From contig CAXTJM010000002.1 of the NCBI GenBank assembly GCA_964244585.1, positions 1 through 64,000 on the forward strand: 64,000 bases of DNA, written 5' to 3'. This stretch comes from LMUY01 sp964244585. Lineage in GTDB: Bacteria; Pseudomonadota; Alphaproteobacteria; Acetobacterales; Acetobacteraceae. Positions 51,050-59,475 of this stretch are shown here, piece by piece. The translations under genes and the position numbers were made by a program. Every line of letters starts with the position of its first letter. The stretch's first letter is position 1. Below the pieces are notes generated by a model. It searched no databases. It was given only the letters and a program-made list of their open reading frames with translations, and was not told the DNA's origin.

Positions 51050-53141
51050 TCCATCGCCCTTGCGGGTCGCCGCCCTGGCCCGTTTGGCGCGTCCGGTTCC
51101 ACGCCGCCGTCCATCCAGCCGCGGTGCGGCCACGTTGCCCACGCGGCTCGCCCTGGCCGTGACTGCGGCCGTGGCGATCCTGGCGCTGGGCGCGGTGATC
51201 ATGACGCTGCAACTCTCTGCCACCGACCAGGCCCAGGTGGCGGATGTGACGCTGCGGGGGCAGGTGCAGATGCTGGCCAAGGTGCTGGACCGCCAGGGGG
51301 ACGCTGCCATCGCGCAGGCCCGGCGTATCGCCGCAACCCCCGCGGTGGCTGGCGGGATAGGCGGGCGGGACCAGCCGCGCCTGACAGCGGCGTTGGCCGC
51401 CGCGTCCGCCGCCGATGGCGGCGCCGAGATCGTGTCGCTCGAAATCCTCAATTCCCAGGGGCGGCAACTTGCGCGCACGTCGCAGGGGCCCGAGGCCGTG
51501 GCGGCGGATCCGGGCACGGTCAGCCAGGTGCTGGAGCATGGCGGCAGCGCGGCCGGGCCGGCACAGCTGCCGGGCGGCGGGTTCGCCTTGCAGGCGATCG
51601 TGCCCGTGCAGGCCGGGACTGGCCAGGGCGACAGCGCGGCCGCGCTGGTGGCCACCACGTCGCTGTCCGGCGCCATGGCGGAAATCGCGGCCGGCACCGG
51701 CACCGACGTCCTGTTGTTGAACGAGGACGGCGAGACCGTTGCGGGAACGACACCGTCGCTGCCGGGCGGCATGCTGCCCGCACGCGACGGCACGATCGGG
51801 ATGCACCTGCTGCGGACTGCCGACCGGGCGTGGCAGATCAGCGCCGTGCCCCTGCTGAACGGCAGCGGCGGACGGCTGGGGACGGAGGTGCAGGTGCGGG
51901 ATGTGACCGACGCCGATGGGGAGCGCCGCTTCGTTGCCGTGCTGGCCATGCTGGGCGGCGGGTCGCTCGTGCTCGCCCTGGGATCGGCGCTGCTCTGGTT
52001 CATTGGCGCCACCTTGCGCCCTCTGGTGGGGGTGGCGGCCAGCCTGGACGTGTTGAACCGCGGCGGCGTCGACATCGAGCTGGCGGGGGAGGACCATACG
52101 GACGAGGTGGGTGCGATCGCCCGCGCCGTGCGCCAGTTGCGGGATCGCAACCGCGACCTGGCCCGCCAGCGTGCCCGGCAGGAGCGGGCCCGGCGCCGGC
52201 AGCATCGCTTCATCGCACAGCAGATGGCGGCGATGGGGGACGCGCTGGACGTGGGCACCCGGGACGAGCTGCTCGCCAACACCGGGGAGGACCCGGCGGC
52301 CGATGACGGCGACCTCGGGATCCTCGCGGCAGGCTTCCGGGTGATGAGCCAGCAAGCGATCACCCAGCACGCCCGCATGGACGCGCTGGTGGTGGAGCTG
52401 CGGGACGCGCTGAACGCCCGCACCGAGCTGATCGGCCTGCAGCAGCAGTTCCAGATCGCCACGACGATGCAGGCGGACATGCTGCCCCAGGCGCTGCCGC
52501 CGCGTCCCGACATCCAGGCCCGCGGCGGCCTGCTGCCGGCGCGGGAATTCGGCGGCGACTTCTACGACTTCTTTCCGCTCGGCCCCGGGCAGGTCGGCGT
52601 GTTCCTCGGCAACGTGCCGGGCGGGGGGCTGCGCGGTGCGTTCCTGACCCTGACGGCGCGCACCCTGCTGAAGGCCGTGATGACGTGCGGGCTGGGCCCG
52701 GCCGCGGCGATGACCCGGGTCAACACGCTGCTGATGGCGGAGTCCGGCACCGGCACGCCCGTGGCCGCACTCGTCGCCGTGCTCGATTCCAACACCTCCC
52801 GCCTGGTCTGCTGCCGTGCCGGCTATCCGGAGCCCTTCCTGCTGCGGCGGCTGGGCGATGCGTCGGTCCTGCGCCTGCCGGACAACCCGCCGCTCGGCCG
52901 CGGCCCGGCCGCCTACGGCGAGCAGGTGATGGAGCTCGCGCCGCGCACGACGATGCTGCTGCACAGCCCGGGCTGCGTTGCGTCCGGCGCCGGGCGGTTG
53001 CAGGCCGGGCTGCGGGCGTGCAACGACCCCGGTGCGGAGGCGGTGCTGAACACCGCGATGTCGGTCGTGTCGCACCGGGACGGGGCGCCGGACCAGGATG
53101 CAAGCTGCGTGGTTCTGCGCTATGTTTCGCCAGCGGGTTGA
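51033..53141 (+). CDS. HAMP/SpoIIE-type PP2C phosphatase, catalytic Asp replaced
   Basis: 702 residues. Helix 1 near 38-60, periplasmic Cache-type sensor to about 290, helix 2 (VLAMLGGGSLVLALGSALLW), HAMP with DHTDEVGAIARAVRQLRDRN, coiled coil, and a C-terminal SpoIIE phosphatase starting QQQFQIATTMQADMLPQALP with the GGDFYDFF motif intact. The usual metal-binding GD-V-S-G-x-G stretch reads LGNVPGGGLRG, with Asn for Asp. The distal motif (DQDASCVVLRY) is present. Such proteins dephosphorylate anti-sigma-antagonists or T6SS phosphoproteins; loss of one Asp suggests weak or no hydrolysis. Overlaps the preceding gene, so it belongs to the unit. Confidence 0.75.
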   Translation: MTAGVDPSPLRVAALARLARPVPRRRPSSRGAATLPTRLALAVTAAVAILALGAVIMTLQLSATDQAQVADVTLRGQVQMLAKVLDRQGDAAIAQARRIAATPAVAGGIGGRDQPRLTAALAAASAADGGAEIVSLEILNSQGRQLARTSQGPEAVAADPGTVSQVLEHGGSAAGPAQLPGGGFALQAIVPVQAGTGQGDSAAALVATTSLSGAMAEIAAGTGTDVLLLNEDGETVAGTTPSLPGGMLPARDGTIGMHLLRTADRAWQISAVPLLNGSGGRLGTEVQVRDVTDADGERRFVAVLAMLGGGSLVLALGSALLWFIGATLRPLVGVAASLDVLNRGGVDIELAGEDHTDEVGAIARAVRQLRDRNRDLARQRARQERARRRQHRFIAQQMAAMGDALDVGTRDELLANTGEDPAADDGDLGILAAGFRVMSQQAITQHARMDALVVELRDALNARTELIGLQQQFQIATTMQADMLPQALPPRPDIQARGGLLPAREFGGDFYDFFPLGPGQVGVFLGNVPGGGLRGAFLTLTARTLLKAVMTCGLGPAAAMTRVNTLLMAESGTGTPVAALVAVLDSNTSRLVCCRAGYPEPFLLRRLGDASVLRLPDNPPLGRGPAAYGEQVMELAPRTTMLLHSPGCVASGAGRLQAGLRACNDPGAEAVLNTAMSVVSHRDGAPDQDASCVVLRYVSPAG

Positions 53142-53174
53142 TCTGGGCCGCGTCAGGTCGGGTAAGGAGCAGCG

Positions 53175-54617
53175 ATGTCGACGGCGAGCGTGTTCGTGGT
53201 CAGCGGCAAGAAGCTCACTGGGGAGGCGGAGAAGGCGATCCAGGCCGCGCTGAAGAACAAGCGGCTCGTCGTGGCCTTGGACCAGGCCGAATGCGCCGAC
53301 GGCAAGATCACCGACAGCCCCGCGGTGGAGAAGAAGGTGGCGCGTGAACTGGCCAGGCTCGCGCCGGGGCTGGCGCATGCGCAGAAGCTGATCTTCAAGC
53401 CGACCATGAAACTGGCCGGTCCCGTCAAGCTGATGGTGGAGACGGATTCGGAGCGGGCGGTGCCGTGCCAACTGGACTTGCAGGCGCCGGCGCCGAAGAG
53501 CGTGGCCGCCCATGGCAAGCACGTGATCGACCCGCTGTATGGGAAGGCCAAGTTCGACGACCTGCTGGACATCCGCCACTGCCGGGCGACGTTCGATTTC
53601 AACGTCCGGCATCCGTCGCCGGGCCGCATCGCCGACGAGTGCCAGCGCGCCGTGGCGTCGATCGAGACGCGTGCGGTGGGCGAGATCGAGGACGCGGTCA
53701 CCAAAGCCGTCGCCAAGCTGACTCTCGGGCTGCAGACCAAGGGCAGCAACGCCATGGGCTGGAAGGACGCGAAGAAGCTGGTGGACATGCTGAACAAGGA
53801 GGTGCAGCGGGTCATCAACGGGCTGGCGGACCAGGGCAATGCCGAACTGGGCAAGCTGATGAAATCCCGTCTGCCCGGCGCTGACGCCGCGTGCACGGTG
53901 GTTGCGATGTTCGGCAAGTTCGACATCATGGGCCACGTGCATTTCCCGGGCGGCGACAAGCCGCTGGTCAGCGAGACCAGCATCGACAAGCTGGCCGGGG
54001 CCGTCGCCGGCCTGGACAAATCCGCCAAGACGGTGGACGCGGCGACCGACCAGCTGGAGGAGGCCGCCGACGCCTTTTGCCTGGCGCACCGCATGCTGGC
54101 CAAGGTGCTGAAGCAGCCTGCGGAGGACCGGTCCGGCCGGGGCATGGAGCCGCCGCTGGCGAAGGAGGCCGCGCGAGCGGTCGCGGACACGGTCGGGCCG
54201 AAGCTGCAGGGCCAGATCGACATCCTTCGCAAGCAGCTCGCCATCACCGTCAAGCTGTTGGACCAGCAGGTCGCCGACGCCGACGACCTGGTGGACGCGG
54301 TCGGCAAGATGCGGAAGCTGCACGAGAAGGAGAAGATGGACGGCAAGCCCGACGCCGCCGTGAAGGCCCACAGGCAGGTCAAGAGCCGGCTGGAGGAGTT
54401 CCGCAAATACGCCGACACGTTCGGCACCAACCTGAAGGAGCGGCGCTCGCTGTGCGCGACGCTGGAACTCCGCACGCAGGCGCCGCGCTGCTTCGAGCCG
54501 GATAGCGAGAAGAAGATCCAGGACGCGGCCACCGCTTTGCAGGACAAGCCGCTCGCCTTCTACACCAGGAAGATGATCGCGATGTTCGACAAGGCGACCG
54601 ATCCGCTGAAGCAGTAG
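53175..54617 (+). CDS. Alpha-helical protein of unknown function, post-vgrG block
   Basis: 480 residues, AAGGAG nine bases upstream. No family recognised and no signal peptide. The N-terminal part (residues 1-180, KLTGEAEKAIQAALKNKRLV, CQLDLQAPAP, HCRATFDFNVRHPS) is mixed alpha/beta with Cys pairs; residues 180-440 are long charged helices with coiled-coil pattern (LQGQIDILRKQLAITVKLLD, MRKLHEKEKMDGKPD). It resembles, in style only, the other unknown helical proteins at 24552, 61630 and 62679. Spacing of 34 bp from the phosphatase gene suggests the same transcript. Confidence 0.7.
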   Translation: MSTASVFVVSGKKLTGEAEKAIQAALKNKRLVVALDQAECADGKITDSPAVEKKVARELARLAPGLAHAQKLIFKPTMKLAGPVKLMVETDSERAVPCQLDLQAPAPKSVAAHGKHVIDPLYGKAKFDDLLDIRHCRATFDFNVRHPSPGRIADECQRAVASIETRAVGEIEDAVTKAVAKLTLGLQTKGSNAMGWKDAKKLVDMLNKEVQRVINGLADQGNAELGKLMKSRLPGADAACTVVAMFGKFDIMGHVHFPGGDKPLVSETSIDKLAGAVAGLDKSAKTVDAATDQLEEAADAFCLAHRMLAKVLKQPAEDRSGRGMEPPLAKEAARAVADTVGPKLQGQIDILRKQLAITVKLLDQQVADADDLVDAVGKMRKLHEKEKMDGKPDAAVKAHRQVKSRLEEFRKYADTFGTNLKERRSLCATLELRTQAPRCFEPDSEKKIQDAATALQDKPLAFYTRKMIAMFDKATDPLKQ

Positions 54618-54630
54618 GGCGGCCGGTCCC

Positions 54631-55443
54631 ATGCGGATTGCGCTGTGCGCCAAGCTCGACCTGTTCGGGGCCGTCGCGCTCAACCTGCTGCTGCCGCGCC
54701 TGGCCGGGCACGACGTGGCGCTATTCTTCTCGAACAAGACGCGGGCGGACGAGGGTGAGGTGGCGGAGTTGCAACTGCTGCAACTGCTGGAGCGCGACCT
54801 GCCGCTGCAGGTGCTGTTCCCGTTGCTGGAGGCGCAGCCAGCCGGCGGCAGGTTCGGCACCGTCGACCAGTTGACCCAGCGGCTCGGCACCCCGGCCCGT
54901 GTGATCACCGACCTGCGCCGCGCCGGTGGCGGAGGCGCGATCGCGGCCTTCCAACCAGACCTGGTGCTATCCATCCGTTTCAGCCTGATCTTCCCGCAAT
55001 GGCTGATCGATATCCCTCCGCTCGGCATCATCAACGTCCACCCGGGGCGCCTGCCCGCCTATGGCGGCCTGTTCGCACCGTTCCGCCAGATGCTGCACGG
55101 GGAGACGGTGCTGGGATGCACGGTGCACTTCATCGATGGCGGCATCGACACCGGGCCGATCCTGTCCGTCGACGACGTCGCGCTGGACCCGGCGCGGTCC
55201 ATGCTGTGGCACACGCGGCAGCTCTATACCGCGGGCGCACTGCGGCTGGCCGGCTTCGTCGACCGGCTCGCCTCCGGCGGGACGCTGCAGGCCGAGCCGC
55301 AGCGGGTGGAGGAGCGCGGCTACTACCGGTTCCCGGCGGCGGCGGAGTTCGCGGCGTTCGCGGCGGCGGGGTTCCGTATCGTGACGCCGGAGGACTACCT
55401 GGGCGTGCTCGGCCTGTTCATGCCCGCGGGCGACCCCCCGTGA
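54631..55443 (+). CDS. Formyltransferase-like protein (Formyl_trans_N)
   Basis: 270 residues. The N-terminal formyltransferase fold is supported by FQPDLVLSIRFSLIFPQWLI, the catalytic block GIINVHPGRLPAYGGLFAPF (Asn and His of the triad) and CTVHFIDGGIDTGPIL (Asp of the triad). The domain uses 10-formyltetrahydrofolate to formylate amines, as in tRNA formylation or sugar-nucleotide and antibiotic pathways; no C-terminal tRNA domain is present, so a different acceptor is expected. It is coupled to the next gene by a GTGA overlap. Its presence in a T6SS transcript is unexplained. Confidence 0.75.
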   Translation: MRIALCAKLDLFGAVALNLLLPRLAGHDVALFFSNKTRADEGEVAELQLLQLLERDLPLQVLFPLLEAQPAGGRFGTVDQLTQRLGTPARVITDLRRAGGGGAIAAFQPDLVLSIRFSLIFPQWLIDIPPLGIINVHPGRLPAYGGLFAPFRQMLHGETVLGCTVHFIDGGIDTGPILSVDDVALDPARSMLWHTRQLYTAGALRLAGFVDRLASGGTLQAEPQRVEERGYYRFPAAAEFAAFAAAGFRIVTPEDYLGVLGLFMPAGDPP

Positions 55444-56441
55444 GCCTTGGGCGCCGCGCCGTCCTGCGTGCCACCGCCGGGGCCGGCCTGTTGGCCACAC
55501 CCGCCCTGGTGCGGGCCCAGACCGGCCGCAAACGCATCTACATGATGCTTTATCGTGGATGGGAGGATGCATGCGACGGCTTCCGCGACTACCTGCGGGC
55601 GCAGGGCCTTGCGGCCGACTTCATCATCCGCAGTGCGGACCAGAGCGCGGCCAAGGTCGCCGACATGGTGGCGGAGGCCAAGGCGATGCGGCCCGACCTG
55701 GTCTATATCTGGGGCACCGGCACCGCCATCGCGGCGCTCGGCCCGTGGGACCAGCCCGACCCGGTGCGCAACCTCACGGATATCCCGGCGGTGTTCAACA
55801 TCGTCATCGACCCGGTCGGCAACCGCATCGTGCAAAGCCTGGAGCATCCCGGGCGCAATGCGACAGGAACGACCTACGTGGCGCCGATCCTGGTGCAGCT
55901 GCGGACGATGGCAAGCTACAAGCCGTTCAAGCGCATCGGCATCGTCTATAACGCCCAGGAGCAGAATTCCGTCCAGACGGTCGCCAGCCTGCGTGCCGCC
56001 CTGCCGGAGCTTGGCGGCGAGTTGGTGGACAGGCCGGTGGCGATGGATGCGGCCGGCGCGCCGGATCCGGCCTCCATCCCTGCCAAGCTGCGCGACCTGG
56101 TGGCGGCGGGTTGCGACTGGCTGTACATCGCGCCGGACACGTTCCTGCTGCTGCACCGGGCGCTGTTGACCGAGACGGCCGTCAGCCTGCGCCTGCCGAG
56201 CTTCGCCCCGACAGAGCTCTATATCCGCGATGGCGACGCCCTGTTCGGGCTGGTGTGCCGCTATTATAATATCGGCCAGTTCACCGGATCGAAGGCCGAG
56301 CAGATCCTGCGCGGGACGCCGGCCGACAGCATCCCGGTGGAGACGCTCGGCCGCTTCAGCCTGCTGGGCAACATGCGGGTGGCGAAGGAGCTGGGCCTGT
56401 ACCCGCCCCTCGCCATGCTGCGTGTCTTGGAAACGGTGTAG
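55440..56441 (+). CDS. ABC-type periplasmic binding protein (ABC_sub_bind family)
   Basis: 333 residues, GTG overlapping the previous stop. Signal peptide with a twin-arginine-like RRAVLRATAGAGLLATPALV. The mature protein has the ABC_sub_bind/periplasmic-binding-type-1 pattern: YRGWEDACDGFRDYLRAQGL, RPDLVYIWGTGTAIAALGPW, VFNIVIDPVGNRIVQSLEHP and GRNATGTTYVAPILVQLRTM; residues 140-180 (FKRIGIVYNAQEQNSVQTVA) start the second lobe. Members bind amino acids such as tryptophan or phenylalanine. No permease or ATPase lies beside it, so it may be a sensory or orphan receptor. Confidence 0.8.
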   Translation: MSLGRRAVLRATAGAGLLATPALVRAQTGRKRIYMMLYRGWEDACDGFRDYLRAQGLAADFIIRSADQSAAKVADMVAEAKAMRPDLVYIWGTGTAIAALGPWDQPDPVRNLTDIPAVFNIVIDPVGNRIVQSLEHPGRNATGTTYVAPILVQLRTMASYKPFKRIGIVYNAQEQNSVQTVASLRAALPELGGELVDRPVAMDAAGAPDPASIPAKLRDLVAAGCDWLYIAPDTFLLLHRALLTETAVSLRLPSFAPTELYIRDGDALFGLVCRYYNIGQFTGSKAEQILRGTPADSIPVETLGRFSLLGNMRVAKELGLYPPLAMLRVLETV

Positions 56442-57211
56442 TGCGCTGCGGACGAAGGGCGTCGATCCTGTTCGCCCCTGCGCTCGCGCTGTGGATCGGC
56501 CTGGACAGCCGGCCTGCCGCTGCCCAGCCCGAGCCGTCCGCCGATTGCGGCGCGGCCGTCGATGCTGCCGAGCGACGCCATGGCATCCCGGCCGGGCTGC
56601 TTGCCGCAATGGCCCGGGTGGAAAGCGGCCGCCCCGGCCCGGACGGCTTGTCGCCCTGGCCCTGGACGACGAACGTGAACGGCCGCGGCCGCTTCTATGC
56701 GAGCAAGGCGGAGGCCGTGGCCGAGGTTCGGCGCATGCAGGATGGCGGCCAGGTTTTCATCGACGTGGGCTGCCTGCAAGTCGATCTCGGCCACCATCCC
56801 GCTGCCTTCGCCACGTTGGAGGAGGCGTTCGATCCCGCGGCCAATGCCGACTACGCCGCCCGCTACCTGCTGCTGCTGGCGACGCGGTTCGCCGCCGGCG
56901 ACTGGATGGTCGCAGCCGGCTTCTACAACACCATGACGGTGGGCAAGGCCGATGCCTACCGGGCGGAAGTCTCGGCGGCACTGGGTGGCCGGTCCGTCGC
57001 GCCCGCCCCGGCGCCGCCGCTGCCGAGAGCCCAGCCTGCCATGGCGCATGCCGGGACTGCCGCGGAAGATTGGCTGGCATTCGCCGCGACGGGGGACCGC
57101 CACGCCTGGAGGCAGGCCCCGCCGGTGCCGCTCTCCACCGGGTCGGCCCTGGCGCTCGCTTCGGCGTTCAGCTTCTTGTCGAAGGGCGGTCCGGCGCGGC
57201 CGGTCCACTGA
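56441..57211 (+). CDS. Lytic transglycosylase (SLT domain), end of the T6SS-linked run
   Basis: 256 residues, GTG overlapping the previous stop. Signal peptide (LFAPALALWIGLDSRPAAA). SLT fold: RHGIPAGLLAAMARVESGRP with the catalytic Glu in RVES, GCLQVDLGHHPAAFATLEEA, then NADYAARYLLLLATRFAAGD and GFYN near residue 160. It cleaves peptidoglycan glycan strands in the periplasm. T6SS assembly often needs a dedicated or recruited transglycosylase to let the TssJLM complex cross the wall, so a role in that step is plausible. The 3' end overlaps the opposite-strand permease gene by 44 bases. Confidence 0.85.
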   Translation: MRCGRRASILFAPALALWIGLDSRPAAAQPEPSADCGAAVDAAERRHGIPAGLLAAMARVESGRPGPDGLSPWPWTTNVNGRGRFYASKAEAVAEVRRMQDGGQVFIDVGCLQVDLGHHPAAFATLEEAFDPAANADYAARYLLLLATRFAAGDWMVAAGFYNTMTVGKADAYRAEVSAALGGRSVAPAPAPPLPRAQPAMAHAGTAAEDWLAFAATGDRHAWRQAPPVPLSTGSALALASAFSFLSKGGPARPVH

Positions 57212-57836
57212 GGGCCGCGCGCGTGCCGTAGTTGCGCGCCAGGGCTGCCCGCAGCCGCCCGATGAAGGCGAAGGCCACCCGTTGCAGGCCGACGAACAGC
57301 AAGACGACGCCGGTGAACAGCAGCAGCTTGTAACCGACCCCGTGGAGCTGGTCGGCCTTGCGCAGCGTGACCGTGACGGCCTCCACCACCCCGATCGCCG
57401 CGGCCTGGCTGGAGGAGGTCACCATCACGAAGAAGGCCCGCAGCACGTTGGGAAGGAACAGCAGCGCGCTGCCGACGGCACCCCGGCGCAACTGGCGCAC
57501 CGCCTCCAACCCGTTATCGGCGACATAGGCGGTGGCGAAAACGGCCTGCGACAGCACGATCACCACCAGGCCGCTGAACGGGATGGTCAGGCCGAACAGC
57601 GCCCACTCATTCGGCACCACGTTGACCAGGAAGAACATCACCACGAAGGTCGGCATCGCCCACAGCAGCGCCACCACCGTGGCCGCCACGACCCCCGCCA
57701 GCCCGCCCCGCAACCGTGCCAGCACCAGCGGTATGCTGGCCAGGCAGCCGACGAGCAAGGCGAGGCTGGCGATCTCGAAATTCACCGCCATCCCCCGGAG
57801 CAGGTCCGGCGCGAAATCCGCCAGCCAGTCGATCAT
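57168..57836 (-). CDS. Amino-acid-type ABC transporter permease
   Basis: 222 residues; the ATG overlaps the stop of the upstream fusion gene (57833-57836). HisMQ-type permease with FEIASLALLVGCLASIPLVL, WAMPTFVVMFFLVNVVPNEW and the AVFATAYVADNGLEAVRQLR block where an EAA loop is expected; five helices. Unlike the permeases at 15035 and 15741 it has a diverged loop. It would pair with the fused permease encoded just upstream. No ATPase gene is next to it in this window. Confidence 0.75.
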   Translation of the reverse strand: MIDWLADFAPDLLRGMAVNFEIASLALLVGCLASIPLVLARLRGGLAGVVAATVVALLWAMPTFVVMFFLVNVVPNEWALFGLTIPFSGLVVIVLSQAVFATAYVADNGLEAVRQLRRGAVGSALLFLPNVLRAFFVMVTSSSQAAAIGVVEAVTVTLRKADQLHGVGYKLLLFTGVVLLFVGLQRVAFAFIGRLRAALARNYGTRAALSGPAAPDRPSTRS

Positions 57837-59473
57837 GCGGCGCGCAAGGATCGTTGCAGCCAGCGCCGCAGCGCGTGGCACAGCGCCATCACCGCCAGCA
57901 CCAGACCCAGATAGGACAGCAGCAGCACCGTGTAGAGCGTGATGCGCTCGCTGGAGAAGGAGGAGATGTCGGTCAATGCGCTCAGCAATTCCGGTGCGCC
58001 GATCATGCTGGCGGCGGCGCTGCCCTTGCAGGCATTGATGAGGAAGGAGGTGATCTGCGTGGCCGAACGGCTCGCCAGCAGCCGCGCCCCGGGGGGCAAG
58101 CCGCCCCGTTCGCGCCGCAATTCCTCGTGGATCTCGGCGATCGACTGCCCGGCATAGCTGCCATTGAACAGCCCCAGCACGATGATGGCCACGGCGAGCG
58201 CCACCGGCAGCGAGTATTGGACCAGCGCCGTCGCGGCCGTGAACCCCACGAAAAGCAGCAGCACGATCGGCGAGGATTGCAGCGTGGCGGTGACCATCCG
58301 CACCACCCCGCGCAGGACGCGGATGTCGGACCAGAGCGCAGCGGCGAAGGCGAAGGCGAACACGGTGGTGCAGGCCATCGCGCCGGCGACGAGGATGACC
58401 GTGTAGAGCAGCCCGTCGGTGAACAGCCCGAAAGCGACGACCGTCTTGAACATCGGGAACGTCACCTGCAATCCGGTATGCGCGTGGACCCATCCCTCCA
58501 GCCGGTCCGTCGCATCGGCGAAGGGCAGGCGCGCCAGGCTGCTGTCGACCGCGGGGATCAGGCAGGCCGGGTCGGTCAGGCCGGTCTGGCAGGCCGTGCT
58601 GCGCCATAGCGCCGCCTGTTGCCCGAGGAAGTCGAGCCGGATGCCGTTGCGTCGGGCCAAGGCCAGGAAGGTGCCGTCCTCGTGGTATTGCCGGCTCAGC
58701 AGCGAGAGTGCCGCGGCCAGCTGGGTCGATCCCCTGCTGGCGACGGCCATGCCCCATGGCAATGTATCGAAGCCGAGCTTGACGTCATAGCGGGCAGCGA
58801 AGGCCGGCTGGTCCAGGAAGGCGGCGAAGAAGCTGTCATCCTGCGCCACGAGTTGGCAGGCGCCGTCCTGCAGCTCGTCGATCAGGCGGCTGGGGCGGTC
58901 GAAGAGCAGCAACCGCACGTTATGGGCCACCAGTTCGGTGTTGGAGCTGTTGCCCACCGTGACGCAGACGGTCGCTCCGGCAAGCCCGGCCCAGGATGAG
59001 ATCGGGGTCGAACGCGGCCCGACGACGACGGTCTGCGATGCGTAGTAATGCGGGCGGATGAACAGCGCCTGCTGGTCGCGCTGCACCGTGTGGCCCATCG
59101 TGGCGATGACCAGATCCACCTTGTTCTCGCCCAGCAGCGCGATGCGGTTGGCTGGCGTGACCGCCGTCAGGTCGAGTGCGACGCCGAGACGGGTGGCGAT
59201 CTGCCGGGCCAGGTCCACGTCGTAGCCGCTGTAGCTGCCGTCCGACAGGATGCCGAACTTCGGGTAGTCGCTGCGGACTCCCACGCGGAGCCGGCCGGCG
59301 CATAGGATCCGCCCGAGGTCGTCCTTGTCGTCGGTGCAGGGCGGCGCCGACTCCGCGCGAGCCCGGGCCAGCAACTCGTCCAGGGCTGTCTGGGTACGGG
59401 AAGGCTGGGCCTGTGCCGAGGTGGGGGAGCCGAGGCAGCAGAGCAGGGCCAGCAACAGAACAAGGACCCGCAA
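57833..59473 (-). CDS. Fusion of ABC substrate-binding protein and permease
   Basis: 546 residues from a TTG start, chosen because it begins the signal peptide (LRVLVLLLALLCCLGSPTSA) two bases after the stop of the methyltransferase; longer frames exist without a better start. Residues 40-290 are SBP_bac_3-like (GRLRVGVRSDYPKFGILSDG, GYDVDLARQIATRLGVALDL, VDLVIATMGHTVQRDQQALF). Residues 315-546 are a permease (TDGLLYTVILVAGAMACTTV, LFNGSYAGQSIAEIHEELRR as EAA-like loop). Such fusions tether the binding protein to its channel and are known in Gram-positives and some Proteobacteria. The ATPase must come from elsewhere. Confidence 0.75.
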   Translation of the reverse strand: MRVLVLLLALLCCLGSPTSAQAQPSRTQTALDELLARARAESAPPCTDDKDDLGRILCAGRLRVGVRSDYPKFGILSDGSYSGYDVDLARQIATRLGVALDLTAVTPANRIALLGENKVDLVIATMGHTVQRDQQALFIRPHYYASQTVVVGPRSTPISSWAGLAGATVCVTVGNSSNTELVAHNVRLLLFDRPSRLIDELQDGACQLVAQDDSFFAAFLDQPAFAARYDVKLGFDTLPWGMAVASRGSTQLAAALSLLSRQYHEDGTFLALARRNGIRLDFLGQQAALWRSTACQTGLTDPACLIPAVDSSLARLPFADATDRLEGWVHAHTGLQVTFPMFKTVVAFGLFTDGLLYTVILVAGAMACTTVFAFAFAAALWSDIRVLRGVVRMVTATLQSSPIVLLLFVGFTAATALVQYSLPVALAVAIIVLGLFNGSYAGQSIAEIHEELRRERGGLPPGARLLASRSATQITSFLINACKGSAAASMIGAPELLSALTDISSFSSERITLYTVLLLSYLGLVLAVMALCHALRRWLQRSLRAA

Positions 59474-59475
59474 CG

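Noticed and set aside
50982..55034. A 1350-codon minus-strand open frame
   Set aside because: Antisense to several genes with clear domains (SpoIIE, formyltransferase), so not a gene.
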